From JABMMZ01 sp044368575 (GTDB lineage Bacteria; Bacteroidota; Bacteroidia; NS11-12g; UBA955), in assembly GCA_044368575.1 (NCBI GenBank), contig JBIPPH010000020.1:1-35230 (forward strand): a stretch of DNA of 35,230 nt, written 5' to 3'. The notes under the pieces are model-generated. The model did not search any database, was not told the origin of the DNA, and was given only the letters and a program-made list of their open reading frames with translations. Below, one piece after another: positions 1 through 6,716 of the stretch. How positions within the stretch are numbered: the stretch's first letter is position 1; each line of letters opens with the position of its first letter. A program made the position numbers and the translations under genes.

Positions 1-1065
1 TTCTTCAGTGATTTGTCCATTCACTTTATAGGCTGTACAAACTTTAATCTCTTCAAAGCCGCTTAAGACATCGCTCTTCATCATGATCAAACGGTTGACA
101 CCACTTAACATGATAGCGTATTTTAAAGCCACTAAATCCAACCAACCACAACGTCTAGGGCGGCCAGTTGTGGCACCAAATTCGTTGCCTTTTTGGCGCA
201 ATGATTCGCCTGTTTCATCAAGAAGTTCAGTAGGAAAGGGGCCACTGCCAACACGGGTGCAATACGCTTTAAAAATACCAAATACGTTACCGATGTGTTG
301 AGGCGCTATGCCCAAGCCATTGCAAACACCACCACTAATAGTATTGCTCGATGTTACAAATGGGTAACTGCCAAAGTCAATATCTAACATACTACCTTGT
401 GCACCTTCAGCCAATATTTTTGATTGACCAACTGCGTGGTTGAGCAAGTATTCAGTATCGGCGGTTTTGTATGCTTTTAAGAATTCACAAGCTTCAAAAA
501 AAGCATTGTCTAAGGCTTGGATATCAAAGTCATTATACCCTAAAAACTCTACCCATTTAAGGTGTTCTTTTTGGATGTTATAGTACCTTTCTTTGAAATT
601 ATCAGTGTAAATATCGCCAATGCGCAAACCGTTGCGACCAATTTTGTCGCGGTAAGTTGGTCCAATACCTCTCAAGGTAGACCCAATTTTAGCTTCACCC
701 TTAGCATGCTCACTTGCAGCATCAAGTAATCTGTGAGTTGGTAAAATGATATGAGCCTTTCTTGAAAAGACGAGGTTGCCTTTGACGTTCGCTCCAGCTG
801 CTTCCACCCTTAGAATTTCTTCTCTAATTCTTACAGGATCTACCACAACACCATTGCCAATGATATTAGTTGACTCTGAGTGAAATATCCCTGAAGGAAT
901 GGTGTTAAGTACATGGGTTTGGCCATTAAACTTCAATGAGTGTCCTGCATTAGGACCGCCCTGGAATCGGGCAATGATATGGTATTGAGGGGTTAGGAAA
1001 TCGGCAATTTTACCTTTGCCTTCATCGCCCCATTGGAGTCCTAGTACGACATCTATTTTATTCAT
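1..1065 (-). CDS. purA: Adenylosuccinate synthetase, 3' end outside window
   Basis: Adenylosuccinate synthetase joins IMP and aspartate using GTP, the first committed step from IMP to AMP in the cytoplasm. The visible 355 codons start MNKIDVVLGLQWGDEGKGK, the family's N-terminal GTP-binding signature. Other conserved segments follow: GGPNAGHS, GSTLRGIGPTYRDK, LAEGAQGSMLDIDFGSYPFVTSS and a GATTGRPRRCGWLD block close to the window edge. The family is usually about 420-430 residues, so roughly the last 70 are missing beyond base 1. The ATG overlaps the end of the upstream Fur-family gene by 8 nt, so the two are almost certainly co-transcribed and translationally coupled. The reading frame is uninterrupted. 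Identification is very secure. Confidence 0.97.
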   Translation of the reverse strand, partial: MNKIDVVLGLQWGDEGKGKIADFLTPQYHIIARFQGGPNAGHSLKFNGQTHVLNTIPSGIFHSESTNIIGNGVVVDPVRIREEILRVEAAGANVKGNLVFSRKAHIILPTHRLLDAASEHAKGEAKIGSTLRGIGPTYRDKIGRNGLRIGDIYTDNFKERYYNIQKEHLKWVEFLGYNDFDIQALDNAFFEACEFLKAYKTADTEYLLNHAVGQSKILAEGAQGSMLDIDFGSYPFVTSSNTISGGVCNGLGIAPQHIGNVFGIFKAYCTRVGSGPFPTELLDETGESLRQKGNEFGATTGRPRRCGWLDLVALKYAIMLSGVNRLIMMKSDVLSGFEEIKVCTAYKVNGQITEE

Positions 1066-1564
1066 CTTTTAATATAACTTCTTTATGACAAGTATTGCAA
1101 TTGTTGTGTTTGTCGGTTTTTGGATTGGCATATAAATGCAGAGAATGGTGTTTGACTTCAAAACCTAATAAGTCTCCCATAGTGTTTTTGATTTGTTGAA
1201 TTCTTGGATCACAAAATTCTAATACTTTATTGCAATGCAAACAGATTAAGTGATCGTGTTGACTATAACCATAGCTTTGTTCATACATGGCCATATTTTG
1301 GCCAAATTGATGGCGTTTAACCAAACCACTATCCAATAATAAATTCAAAGTATTGTAGACTGTCGCTCTACTGACCCTGTAATTGCGGTTTTTCATGTGA
1401 ATGAAAAGGGTGTCTACATCAAAATGTTCTTTATGCGTGTAGATTTCATCGAGTATGGCGTAGCGCTCTGGGGTTTTTCTTTGTTTGTTCTTCTCCAGAT
1501 AGGCAGTGAAAATTTGTCTAACCTCTAGTTTAATTTTCTTGATTTTGTCTGAAGAGGCTTGCAT
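1058..1564 (-). CDS. Fur-family metal-responsive transcriptional regulator
   Basis: This 168-residue protein is a Fur-superfamily repressor. The N-terminal winged helix includes TPERYAILDEIYTHKEHFDVDTLF and the recognition-helix region YRVSRATVYNTLNLLLDSGLV. The C-terminal dimerisation and metal-binding half has an HDH motif followed by CLHC, then HHSLHLY and a final CNTC pair. The two CxxC pairs suggest a structural zinc site; HFD, HDH and the FCD region would supply the sensory site. I cannot tell Fur, PerR and Zur subtypes apart from sequence alone. I chose the ATG at 1564; a TTG seven codons upstream lies just before a promoter-like TATATTTG and is less likely. The gene sits between the (p)ppGpp enzyme and purA, an order common in Bacteroidota. 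Two copies of TTATCACA lie just upstream. Confidence 0.93.
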   Translation of the reverse strand: MQASSDKIKKIKLEVRQIFTAYLEKNKQRKTPERYAILDEIYTHKEHFDVDTLFIHMKNRNYRVSRATVYNTLNLLLDSGLVKRHQFGQNMAMYEQSYGYSQHDHLICLHCNKVLEFCDPRIQQIKNTMGDLLGFEVKHHSLHLYANPKTDKHNNCNTCHKEVILKDE

Positions 1565-1570
1565 ACAAGG

Positions 1571-1578
1571 CAAATATA
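1571..1578 (-). promoter_or_regulatory. Candidate -7 promoter element for fur-purA
   Basis: On the minus strand this reads TATATTTG, matching the Bacteroidota -7 consensus TAnnTTTG. It ends 6 nt before the chosen ATG, so the transcript would have almost no leader. I see no convincing -33 TTG at the usual spacing, so this is tentative. Confidence 0.3.
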
Positions 1579-1588
1579 CATTCAAAAA

Positions 1589-1615
1589 TTATCACAGTAG
1601 GGGGGATTTATCACA
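1589..1615. repeat. Direct repeat TTATCACA x2 upstream of the Fur-family gene
   Basis: TTATCACA occurs at 1589-1596 and again at 1608-1615, 19 bp start to start and therefore on nearly the same face of the helix. Both copies lie in the short gap between the (p)ppGpp enzyme gene and the Fur-family gene, just upstream of the candidate -7 element. They could be an operator, possibly autoregulatory; that is inference. Confidence 0.5.
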
Positions 1616-1628
1616 ATGTTTTACACCA

Positions 1629-3857
1629 TTAGGCATCTAAATGATCGACCCTGAAAACGTCCATAGTAGGGTGTTTGAGTTTGATTTTGTTGATCAAATT
1701 ATCGAGGTGTTTGGTGTCTTCAACATAAACCGTAATCATGCCTTCAAAAGTCCCTTCATGGCTTTCAATCGTGATGGCTTTCATGTTAACACCCATGTTT
1801 TTACTGATGATCTCTGACAAACTACTGACTATGCCCACATCATCGATCCCTACAATTCTGATGCCCGCTAAAAAGCGTTTTTCATTTTTAACGACAGTAT
1901 CTTTCCACTGAGATTTTATGATTCTATAACCATAGTTACTCATAAGAGAAACTGCGTTAGGGCAAGTGGTTCTATGTATTTTAACCCCTTCTCCTATAGT
2001 AATAAAACCAAAAATATCATCACCAGGAATTGGGTTACAACACTTGGCTAAGGCATAAGGTAAGTCATACTCATCGCCAACAATGATTTCATTTTTCTTA
2101 TTGGCGTCTGTTGGTTTTGCTTTAGCTGTTTGAGCCTTTGGAGCTGCTTGTTTCTTGGTGAGAATTTCAACCAACTTGAGTTTCTCATTAGGGATTAATT
2201 CTTTGTTTATGGAATAAAACAAATCAAGAGCACTTCTTACTTTAAAGAATCTAACCAGCTTTTGAATGTTATCGTCGTTGAAGTCAATTTTCTCTTTGCT
2301 GAAACGCTTTTTTAATTGCTCTTTGCCATGTTCTGCAGCTTCTCGTTTGGATTCTCTTAAATAGTTTCTAATTCTAGCAATGGCTTTACCCGTTAACACA
2401 AAATTCAACCATTCTTCGCGAGGATGTTGTTTTTCTGAAGTTAGAATTTCTACTTGGTCTCCGTTGGCTAAGTGATGGCTCAAGGGGACTAATTTATTAT
2501 TGACTTTTGCCCCGATACATTTGCTGCCAATATGGGTGTGAATTTCAAAAGCAAAATCTAATGCAGAGGCGCCCTTAGGTAATTTCTTTAAATCGCCATT
2601 GGGTGTAAATACAAAAATCTCTTCATGAATGAGTTGTAGTTTGAAATCATCTAAGAACTCTAAGGCGTTGGTAGATGGGTTTTCTAAGATGTCTTTAATT
2701 CTTGCTAACCAACCATCAATGGCCGTATGGGCATCATTGATAATGCCATCTTTGTCATTTTTATATTTCCAATGGGCAGCATAGCCTTTTTCAGCTAATT
2801 CGTCCATGCGTTCCGTGCGAATTTGTACTTCTACCCATTTGCCCTCAGGCCCCATTACTGTGGTATGTAAACTCTCATAGCCATTGCTTTTAGGCGTGGT
2901 AATCCAATCCCTGGTTCTGGATGGGTTGGGTTTGTAGATATCGGTAACAATTGAATAGGCTGTCCAACAATCTGGTTTTTCCTTTTCAGGAGGCGCATCC
3001 AATATGATCCTGATGGCAAATAAATCAAACACCTGTTCAAAAGGAATGTCTTGTTGATTCATTTTTTTAAGGATAGAATAAATGCTTTTAGGACGTCCTT
3101 TTATGGTGTAATGCAAATTGGCCTCATCGAGTTTCTTTTTGATGGGCTCAATGAATTTTCTAATGTAACGGTCTCTTGCAGCCTTCTTGTCTTGAAGTTT
3201 GTCGCTGATGTCTTTATAGGCCTCTCTCTGGGTGTATTTGATGGAGAGGTCTTCTAATTCAGTTTTAACGTTGTATAAACCAAGTCTGTGGGCTAAAGGG
3301 GCATATAAGAAAAGGGTTTCACTGGCAATCTTCAACTGGTTTTTACGACTCATGCTGTCGAGGGTTCGCATATTGTGCAAACGGTCGCAGAGCTTTACCA
3401 AAATGACTCGAACATCATCACTTAAGGTCAGCAGCATTTTGCGGAAATTCTCTGCCTGCATGGAATCAGTGTGGTCAAATACCTCTTTAATTTTGGTTAA
3501 ACCATCAACAATCTTGGCCGTTTTATCGCCAAATTTTCTTCTGATATCGTCTACAGTGTAGTTGCTGTCTTCAACCACATCATGAATCAATCCACAAACA
3601 ATAGCGGTTGTGCCTAAACCAATTTCTTGTGCAGCAATTTTAGCAACAGCGATAGGGTGGTAAATGTAAGGCTCACCCGTTTTTCTGCGCATGTCTTTAT
3701 GCGCGTCTAATGCCAAATCAAAGGCAGTTCTGATACTGGTTTTTTGTTCTTTGCTTAAATCATGACGAATTGATCTTAGTAAAGATTTATAGCGTTTAAG
3801 AATTTCTAAACGCTCCATTTCTTCTCTTTCGGCAATTGTGATTTCAGTTTCTGACAT
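1629..3857 (-). CDS. Bifunctional (p)ppGpp synthetase/hydrolase (RelA/SpoT family)
   Basis: A long Rel-type enzyme of 742 residues that makes and degrades (p)ppGpp in the stringent response. The N-terminal HD hydrolase domain is intact, with HPIAVAKI and HDVVED (about residues 92-97) and later LCDRLHNMRTL. The synthetase domain contains GRPKSIYSILKKM, TPKSNGYESLHTTVMGPEGK and VEVQIRTERMDELAEKGYAAHW. A TGS domain (EIFVFTPNGDLKKLPKGASALDFA) and a C-terminal ACT domain follow. The motif before TPKSNGYESLH reads RTRD, resembling the RxKD of bifunctional enzymes rather than the ExDD of synthetase-only RelA. I chose the ATG at 3857; an upstream in-frame TTG at 3872 falls inside a promoter-like TAATTTTG. 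Full length and uninterrupted. Whether to name it relA, rel or spoT is a matter of convention. Confidence 0.96.
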   Translation of the reverse strand: MSETEITIAEREEMERLEILKRYKSLLRSIRHDLSKEQKTSIRTAFDLALDAHKDMRRKTGEPYIYHPIAVAKIAAQEIGLGTTAIVCGLIHDVVEDSNYTVDDIRRKFGDKTAKIVDGLTKIKEVFDHTDSMQAENFRKMLLTLSDDVRVILVKLCDRLHNMRTLDSMSRKNQLKIASETLFLYAPLAHRLGLYNVKTELEDLSIKYTQREAYKDISDKLQDKKAARDRYIRKFIEPIKKKLDEANLHYTIKGRPKSIYSILKKMNQQDIPFEQVFDLFAIRIILDAPPEKEKPDCWTAYSIVTDIYKPNPSRTRDWITTPKSNGYESLHTTVMGPEGKWVEVQIRTERMDELAEKGYAAHWKYKNDKDGIINDAHTAIDGWLARIKDILENPSTNALEFLDDFKLQLIHEEIFVFTPNGDLKKLPKGASALDFAFEIHTHIGSKCIGAKVNNKLVPLSHHLANGDQVEILTSEKQHPREEWLNFVLTGKAIARIRNYLRESKREAAEHGKEQLKKRFSKEKIDFNDDNIQKLVRFFKVRSALDLFYSINKELIPNEKLKLVEILTKKQAAPKAQTAKAKPTDANKKNEIIVGDEYDLPYALAKCCNPIPGDDIFGFITIGEGVKIHRTTCPNAVSLMSNYGYRIIKSQWKDTVVKNEKRFLAGIRIVGIDDVGIVSSLSEIISKNMGVNMKAITIESHEGTFEGMITVYVEDTKHLDNLINKIKLKHPTMDVFRVDHLDA

Positions 3858-3869
3858 GTGATTACCCAA

Positions 3870-3877
3870 CAAAATTA
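3870..3877 (-). promoter_or_regulatory. Candidate -7 promoter element for the (p)ppGpp enzyme gene
   Basis: The minus strand reads TAATTTTG, a match to TAnnTTTG, ending 12 nt before the ATG. No clear -33 TTG lies at the expected spacing. It is placed sensibly, downstream of the rpsA terminator and just before the start codon. Confidence 0.35.
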
Positions 3878-3938
3878 ACCATTAATTAGCAGAGCCTATT
3901 CACAGTAAATGTCAATAGTCTGATTTATAAGAATAAAA

Positions 3939-3964
3939 AAAGGGCAATCAAATGATTGCCCTTT
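3939..3964 (-). terminator. Rho-independent terminator of rpsA
   Basis: A perfect 12-bp inverted repeat, AAAGGGCAATCA and TGATTGCCCTTT, is separated by 2 nt. On the minus strand it is followed by a run of T (complement of the A-tract at 3935-3941). It lies 22 nt beyond the rpsA stop codon. It is the only classical terminator I found in the window. Confidence 0.88.
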
Positions 3965-3986
3965 AAGAATGATTGTAATCTTATGA

Positions 3987-6089
3987 TTAAGCGTTTAATG
4001 ACTGAGCTTCAGTCATCCAAGTTTGCCATTGTTCAGCGCTGATTTTGCTGTCTTGGTTAACCAATTCAGCGATTTTCTCTTCAGTTAAACCTTTAACAGC
4101 TGCAAGAGAATCAACACCCAATGCTACCATGCGCTTTTCCATTGCTGGACCTACACCTGATAAAGCTTTTAAGTCAGAACCTTCAGCACTTGCTTTTACC
4201 TCTTTTGGCTCAGCAGCTTTGGCATCTTTTGCATCTTTATCGTTAGCACTGTCAAACATTGCTTTCAAATCACTGAAGGCATCCAATTCACCTAAAGTAG
4301 ATTTCTCTGCTGGTTTGTTAGCGGTCGCTTTTGGTGCTTTAGCTTTTTCTTTTGGTGCTTCTTCGTGTTTGATTTTATCGTCTAATTTCCAAGTGTTGGT
4401 ATGAGACAATACTATGCTCTTGTTGTCTTTGTTGAATTCGATCACTTCAAATGATAGCAATTCGCCATCTTTGATTTTGCCACCGTTTTCTTTAACCAAA
4501 TGACGCTTAGGAGCAAAGCCTTCGATACCATATTGTAATTGAACATTAGCACCTTTGTCATTAACACCTACTACAGTACCTTCATGGATGCTGTTGATAG
4601 TGAAAATGGTTTCAAAAGTATCCCAAGGGTTTTCCTCAAGTTGCTTATGTCCTAATGATAAACGACGGTTTTCAGAATCTACTTCCAATACAACCACATC
4701 GATTTTTTCATCTTTCTTAGTGAATTCAGATGGGTGTTTGATTTTCTTAGTCCAAGACAAATCAGAAACGTGAACTAAACCATCAACACCTTCTTCTAAT
4801 TCAATGAATAAACCGTAGCTGGTTAAGTTTTTAACTACACCTGTATGTTTGCTGCCAACTTTGTATTTTTCAACGATGCTAGCCCATGGATCAGGAGATA
4901 ATTGCTTAATGCCTAAAGACATCTTATGCTCATCTTTTTCAAGAGCAGTAATAACGGCTTCAACTTCATCACCAGCTTTTAAGAAATCATGTGGACTTCT
5001 TAAGTGGCTGCTCCAGCTCATTTCTGAAACGTGAACTAAGCCTTCAACACCTGGTTTGATTTCGATGAATGCACCGTAATCAGTAACAGTAACTACTTTA
5101 CCTTTAACTTTAGCACCAACAACTAGGTCAGCACCCAATGAATCCCAAGGGTGTTCTGACAATTGCTTCATGCCTAAAGAGATACGTTTTTTATCGTTGT
5201 CAAAATCCAATACTACCACAGTGATTTTTTGCTCTAATTGAAGCATTTCTTCTGGGTGATTGATTCTGCCCCATGACATATCAGTGATGTGCAATAAGCC
5301 ATCGATACCGCCAAGGTCAACAAATGCGCCAAATGGAGCAATGTTTTTAACGATACCTTCAAGTACTTGACCTTTCTCAAGTTTTGATAAGATATCAGAT
5401 TTTTGAGCTTCGATATCATCTTCAATTAAGGCTTTGTGAGAAATCACAACGTTTTTGAATACGTCGTTCACCTTAACGATTTTGAATTCCATGTCTTTAC
5501 CAACGTATTGATCGTAATCTTTAATTGGTTTAACATCAATTTGAGAACCTGGTAAGAACGCATCAATACCTAATACGTCAACAACCAATCCACCTTTAGT
5601 TCTGGTTTTAACCAAACCTGTCATCACTGTGCCTTCTTCCATAGCTTTGATGATATGGTCCCAAGCTTTTTCTTGGATGGCGCGTTTGCGAGAAATGATC
5701 AATTGACCATCTTGGTCCTCAACGTTTTCAAGATACACTTCAACAGTGTCTCCTACCTTAAGGTCAGTTAAGTCTTTGAATTCATTTCTAGAAATGATGC
5801 CGTCAGATTTGAATCCAACGTTAACAACCACTTCTCTGTCAGAAATTGAAACAACAGTACCGCTGATCAATTCGTTTTGATTAAGTGATTTTAAAGAATT
5901 GGTATACAAATTAACCATTTCTTGATGCTTTGCAGAATTGTAGTTAGCAAAGCCTGCATTGTCCATGCTCCAATCGAAATCATCCGCAGCCGGAGCATTA
6001 GCAGTTTTGTTGGTGCGGGTTTTGGTGGTTTCTGTGGCGGTATCAACACCTGTTGACACATTGCCGTTTAATGATTGTTCTTCAGTCAA
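3987..6089 (-). CDS. rpsA: 30S ribosomal protein S1 with C-terminal helix-hairpin-helix-like extension
   Basis: S1 binds mRNA on the small ribosomal subunit and helps initiation. This 700-residue protein has six S1/OB repeats, starting near residues 54, 139, 239, 324, 411 and 496. Repeats 3-5 are the most canonical (GAFVDLGGIDGLLHITDMSW, VEGLVHVSEMSW, VDGLVHVSDLSW). After the sixth repeat comes a charged Ala/Lys/Glu-rich linker, then about 60 residues beginning SDLKALSGVGPAMEKRMVALG, which resemble a helix-hairpin-helix fold. The start is TTG, read as Met; no in-frame ATG lies nearby upstream, and the first internal Met is about 40 codons in. A strong Shine-Dalgarno, AAAGGAGG, ends 9 nt before it. 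The N-terminus TEEQSLNG is acidic, as usual for S1. It is monocistronic, with its own promoter and terminator. Confidence 0.97.
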   Translation of the reverse strand: MTEEQSLNGNVSTGVDTATETTKTRTNKTANAPAADDFDWSMDNAGFANYNSAKHQEMVNLYTNSLKSLNQNELISGTVVSISDREVVVNVGFKSDGIISRNEFKDLTDLKVGDTVEVYLENVEDQDGQLIISRKRAIQEKAWDHIIKAMEEGTVMTGLVKTRTKGGLVVDVLGIDAFLPGSQIDVKPIKDYDQYVGKDMEFKIVKVNDVFKNVVISHKALIEDDIEAQKSDILSKLEKGQVLEGIVKNIAPFGAFVDLGGIDGLLHITDMSWGRINHPEEMLQLEQKITVVVLDFDNDKKRISLGMKQLSEHPWDSLGADLVVGAKVKGKVVTVTDYGAFIEIKPGVEGLVHVSEMSWSSHLRSPHDFLKAGDEVEAVITALEKDEHKMSLGIKQLSPDPWASIVEKYKVGSKHTGVVKNLTSYGLFIELEEGVDGLVHVSDLSWTKKIKHPSEFTKKDEKIDVVVLEVDSENRRLSLGHKQLEENPWDTFETIFTINSIHEGTVVGVNDKGANVQLQYGIEGFAPKRHLVKENGGKIKDGELLSFEVIEFNKDNKSIVLSHTNTWKLDDKIKHEEAPKEKAKAPKATANKPAEKSTLGELDAFSDLKAMFDSANDKDAKDAKAAEPKEVKASAEGSDLKALSGVGPAMEKRMVALGVDSLAAVKGLTEEKIAELVNQDSKISAEQWQTWMTEAQSLNA

Positions 6090-6098
6090 ATTTAGTTT

Positions 6099-6106
6099 CC
6101 TCCTTT
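6099..6106 (-). promoter_or_regulatory. Strong Shine-Dalgarno sequence setting the TTG start of rpsA
   Basis: The minus strand reads AAAGGAGG, complementary to the 16S rRNA 3' end, with 9 nt before the TTG start. Most other genes here have no Shine-Dalgarno, as is usual in Bacteroidota, where the anti-SD is reported to be sequestered on the ribosome. Its presence here defines the start and hints at special control. Confidence 0.8.
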
Positions 6107-6115
6107 GTGGGGCGG

Positions 6116-6123
6116 CAAATTTA
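6116..6123 (-). promoter_or_regulatory. Candidate -7 promoter element for rpsA
   Basis: The minus strand reads TAAATTTG, matching TAnnTTTG, 26 nt before the TTG start. This leaves room for a leader holding the Shine-Dalgarno. No good -33 TTG is seen at 17-21 nt. Confidence 0.35.
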
Positions 6124-6273
6124 AATAAGAACTTTTAAAAAACCTACTCTTTTCAAGGGGATTTCTAAATTTTTTTTGCGAATAGTGAAACACTTAAAAA
6201 AAGTAAGTAGCAACCACTCCAAAATAGCCCGATATAAAGCGCAAAAAGCTTTAATACCTTATTGGCGATTAAT

Positions 6274-6648
6274 TCAATAAAATAGGCTAGTGTCGGCGTT
6301 TATGCTGTCTTGAGTGGCCGCTCTCAAAAAAGAATCAATTTGTGATTGCATGTTTTTGTGGTACTGAAAGTTAAATTTTGCCCAATGGGCTTTTGTTTCT
6401 TCCATCATTGTGGCTTCTTTCTTACTGAGGTTCTGATTGCTGATGCTCTCGAGTTGGCTTATAAAATCCTCATTCAATAATGACCACGACAAAGAGTCTA
6501 GGGCTTGATTGTCAGAACTGGCTAATTGAACAGAGTCTATCCAAAATTGCAAATCACTTAATTGTTGTTTAACATCAGAATGGCCAGAAGATTGACAACT
6601 TGTGAAAGCAAGCGTCAAAATGCACAAAATAGATGACCTCATAAACAT
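6274..6648 (-). CDS. Small lipoprotein of unknown function
   Basis: A 124-residue protein with a lipoprotein signal: MFMRSSILCILTLAFTSC, where LAFTSC is a lipobox with the Cys at about residue 18. The rest is polar, helical-looking and rich in Gln, Ser, Asp and Leu (for example SDLQFWIDSVQLASSDNQ), without cysteines. I recognise no family. It would be anchored to a membrane facing the periplasm. A second ATG two codons in is equally possible. It is transcribed away from recG and has one of the best promoter matches in the window, which supports it being a real gene despite its size. Confidence 0.75.
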   Translation of the reverse strand: MFMRSSILCILTLAFTSCQSSGHSDVKQQLSDLQFWIDSVQLASSDNQALDSLSWSLLNEDFISQLESISNQNLSKKEATMMEETKAHWAKFNFQYHKNMQSQIDSFLRAATQDSINADTSLFY

Positions 6649-6669
6649 GCTGTGAACATTTTAGGTAGG

Positions 6670-6701
6670 CAAAAGTAATTTTTAAAACAGATATTGCCAA
6701 A
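6670..6701 (-). promoter_or_regulatory. Promoter of the small lipoprotein gene
   Basis: On the minus strand: TTTG (6698-6701), a 20-nt spacer, then TACTTTTG (6670-6677). This matches the Bacteroidota -33/-7 consensus in both elements. The -7 element is 21 nt upstream of the ATG. Confidence 0.6.
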
Positions 6702-6716
6702 CATCTTTAAGCGTAC

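Noticed and set aside
1565..1585. TTG start giving the Fur-family protein seven extra residues
   Set aside because: It lies just upstream of a -7-like TATATTTG that would drive the gene, so it would be outside the transcript; the ATG at 1564 fits family length.
3232..3561. 109-codon open frame opposite the (p)ppGpp enzyme gene
   Set aside because: It is fully antisense to the conserved HD/synthetase coding region and resembles no protein.
3858..3872. TTG start for the (p)ppGpp enzyme
   Set aside because: The TTG overlaps the promoter-like TAATTTTG, and the ATG at 3857 gives the normal N-terminus.
4045..4404. 119-codon open frame opposite the end of rpsA
   Set aside because: It is antisense to the Ala/Lys-rich linker and HhH tail of S1, has no recognisable domain, and mirrors the codon bias of the real gene.
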